From contig NZ_JACFAK010000002.1 in assembly GCF_014118685.1 (NCBI RefSeq), positions 186,001-250,000 on the forward strand: 64,000 nucleotides of DNA, given 5' to 3'. The translations under genes were made by a program, and so were the position numbers. This DNA comes from Flaviflexus huanghaiensis. Lineage in GTDB: Bacteria > Actinomycetota > Actinomycetes > Actinomycetales > Actinomycetaceae. Below, in pieces: positions 62,591 to 64,000 of this stretch. Positions within the stretch are counted from its first letter, which is position 1; every line of letters starts with the position of its first letter. The notes beneath the pieces were generated by a model that was not told the origin of the DNA, made no database searches, and was given only the letters and a program-made list of their open reading frames with translations.

Positions 62591-64000
62591 TCAGTGCGAA
62601 ATGCCGAACTTTTCGTGCAGTCGGACCAGCGGCTTGGGTGCCCACCAGTTCCAGCGGCCGAGCAGTGTCATCGTGGCGGGCACGAGGAGCATGCGGACGA
62701 GCGTCGCATCGATCGCGACGATGATCGCGAGGGTGACACCGGCCTGGGTGACGATGACGAGCTCACCGAACACGAATCCGATGAAGACGGCGATGATGAT
62801 GGCGGCTGCCGAGGTGATGATCCGGCCCGAGCGCTGTAGGCCCCGTTCGACCGACTCATCATTCGAGTAGCCGGCGTCCCAGTACTCCTTGATGCGGGCG
62901 AGGAGGAAGACCTCGTAGTCCATGGCAAGGCCGAAGCCGAAGGCGAGGCCGATGGCGATGACATAGGATTCCAGCCCGTCGGCCTGGGGGAGACCGAAGA
63001 AGCCGTTCTCGAAGATCCACACTGCTAGGCCGAGGGAGGCCAGCAGTGAGAGGCCGTTGAGGAGGATGGCCTTGAGCGGGACCATGAGGGAGCCTGTCAT
63101 GAGGAACAGGAGCACGAAAATCGTGATGATGATGATCGCGCCAGCGGCGGGGGCACCATCGGCCAGGGACCTGCTGAAGTCGATCTGCATGGCGGCGCTG
63201 CCGCCCACCCAGGTCTCGAACTCAGCGTCGACGGCCCGGATGTCATCGACGTAGCCCTCGACCTCGACAGAGAGCGCGTCCTCGACCGGCAGGTCGACGC
63301 CGATCATTGATGTCCCATCGACAGCACCATCGGAGACGCTGATCGCCGCCTCGGGGAACATGGTCTTCAGCTCCGCGACGTACGCGGAGTCCGCCACTGT
63401 CGTGGGCACCTCATCGGCGAGGATCTGAATCTCTGGGGTGCGGAAGGCTGGGTATTCCTCGTTGAGAACGGCGATCGCCGCACCTGAGGGGGAGCTCTTC
63501 GGGACGTATTCATCGATGGAGGACCTCATGTGGAGGTTGCCGAGCGGCAGTGCCATGACGATGAGGATCGCGCCGACAAGGATGAGGATCGGCCAGGGAC
63601 GGTCGTGGACAAACCGGGCGAGCCGCGAGAAGAAGCCCTGCTCGGTTGCGGCATCGCCGAATCCGCGGGTCACATTCCGCAGGACCGGGATCCGCGAGAG
63701 CACCGAGGGCCTGAGGAGCTTGACCCCGAAGGCCCGGACCAGTGCCGGTACGAGAGTGAGTGCGGCAAGGACGGCGAGGAGCACGGTGAAGATGCCGCCG
63801 ATGGCGATCATGTTGAGGATCTGCGCCTCCATGACCAGAAGCGACCCGATCGAGATGGCGATGATGACGGCGGAGAAGAACACGGTCCGGCCCGCTGTCG
63901 CCACGGTTGTGGTCAGTGCCTGGTCCATCGCGTCCTTGAGGGTCCTCCGCTGCTCGCGGCTCAGGTCCTTCGGAATGTCGGCACCGTCGCTCCTATACCC
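62591..64000 (-). CDS. MMPL/RND-family transporter (C-terminal part)
   Basis: The frame runs from the stop at 62591 to the right edge without a stop, giving 469 visible residues; the N-terminus is outside. It contains RND features: TVATAGRTVFFSA, hydrophobic helices after it, a periplasmic loop with a second repeat start (SFFSRLARFVHDRPWPIL-like segment), and GLAFGFGLAMDYEVFLLARIKEYWDAG, the motif of the second half. MMPL proteins export lipids or drugs using the proton gradient. An ATG at 63928 is only internal, because the coding match continues upstream of it. Confidence 0.88.
   Translation of the reverse strand, partial: GYRSDGADIPKDLSREQRRTLKDAMDQALTTTVATAGRTVFFSAVIIAISIGSLLVMEAQILNMIAIGGIFTVLLAVLAALTLVPALVRAFGVKLLRPSVLSRIPVLRNVTRGFGDAATEQGFFSRLARFVHDRPWPILILVGAILIVMALPLGNLHMRSSIDEYVPKSSPSGAAIAVLNEEYPAFRTPEIQILADEVPTTVADSAYVAELKTMFPEAAISVSDGAVDGTSMIGVDLPVEDALSVEVEGYVDDIRAVDAEFETWVGGSAAMQIDFSRSLADGAPAAGAIIIITIFVLLFLMTGSLMVPLKAILLNGLSLLASLGLAVWIFENGFFGLPQADGLESYVIAIGLAFGFGLAMDYEVFLLARIKEYWDAGYSNDESVERGLQRSGRIITSAAAIIIAVFIGFVFGELVIVTQAGVTLAIIVAIDATLVRMLLVPATMTLLGRWNWWAPKPLVRLHEKFGISH

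Overview
The window is GC-rich chromosomal DNA from an actinobacterium. The evidence is the phosphatidylinositol mannoside block (pgsA, acyltransferase, pimA), the ruvCAB-yajC-secDF-apt-relA order, trehalose synthesis by GlgX/TreY/TreZ, a binding-protein sugar ABC transporter with no ATPase gene of its own, frequent GTG/TTG starts and probable leaderless genes. A small-genome actinomycete (Actinomycetaceae-like) would fit, but the genus cannot be read from the sequence.

Layout. 1-1.8 kb: the end of a FemAB-like peptidoglycan bridge gene and an MFS exporter. 1.9-8.3 kb (minus): a glgX-treY-treZ operon that makes trehalose from glycogen or maltodextrin. 8.6-11.1 kb (minus): a SemiSWEET-like transporter and a membrane protein/TelA pair. 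11.3-17.6 kb (minus): a six-gene catabolic operon (ADP-ribosylglycohydrolase family, binding protein, two permeases, ureohydrolase, PfkB kinase), divergent from a GntR/HutC regulator; a perfect-armed palindrome lies between them. 18.7-19.3 kb: four tRNA genes. 19.3-20.76 kb: a complete IS256/IS1249-type insertion sequence with an 8-bp target duplication and a triplicated 89-bp left end. 21-30 kb: acs, thrS, then the PIM lipid cluster, a LemA-like protein, a PrsW-like protease and a NUDIX hydrolase. 30.4-43 kb: yebC, a TauE-like permease, ruvCAB, yajC-secDF, apt, relA, an AbiEi-like ORF and a DUF349 protein. 43-48.6 kb: a metallo-beta-lactamase-fold hydrolase with a Cys-rich insertion, hisS and two dynamin-like GTPases. 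49.4-53.2 kb: an orphan Tat-exported DMSO-reductase-type molybdoenzyme, an IS481 remnant, a nucleoside deaminase and a badly deleted second copy of the molybdoenzyme gene. 53.3-59.5 kb: a DEAD-box helicase, an MFS transporter, aspS and an acetyltransferase. 59.9-64 kb: a DCC-family protein, a solitary ATPase-TOPRIM protein in AT-richer DNA (candidate phage defence), and the end of an MMPL transporter.

The two most promising undescribed items are the 11.3-17.6 kb operon and the ATPase-TOPRIM gene at 60.66-62.52 kb. The operon's three enzymes together could import and dismantle an N-glycosylated guanidino compound. The ATPase-TOPRIM protein has the architecture of a single-chain OLD or PARIS-type (AAA15 + DUF4435) effector. 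All functions are inferred from motifs and context read by eye; no database search was run.
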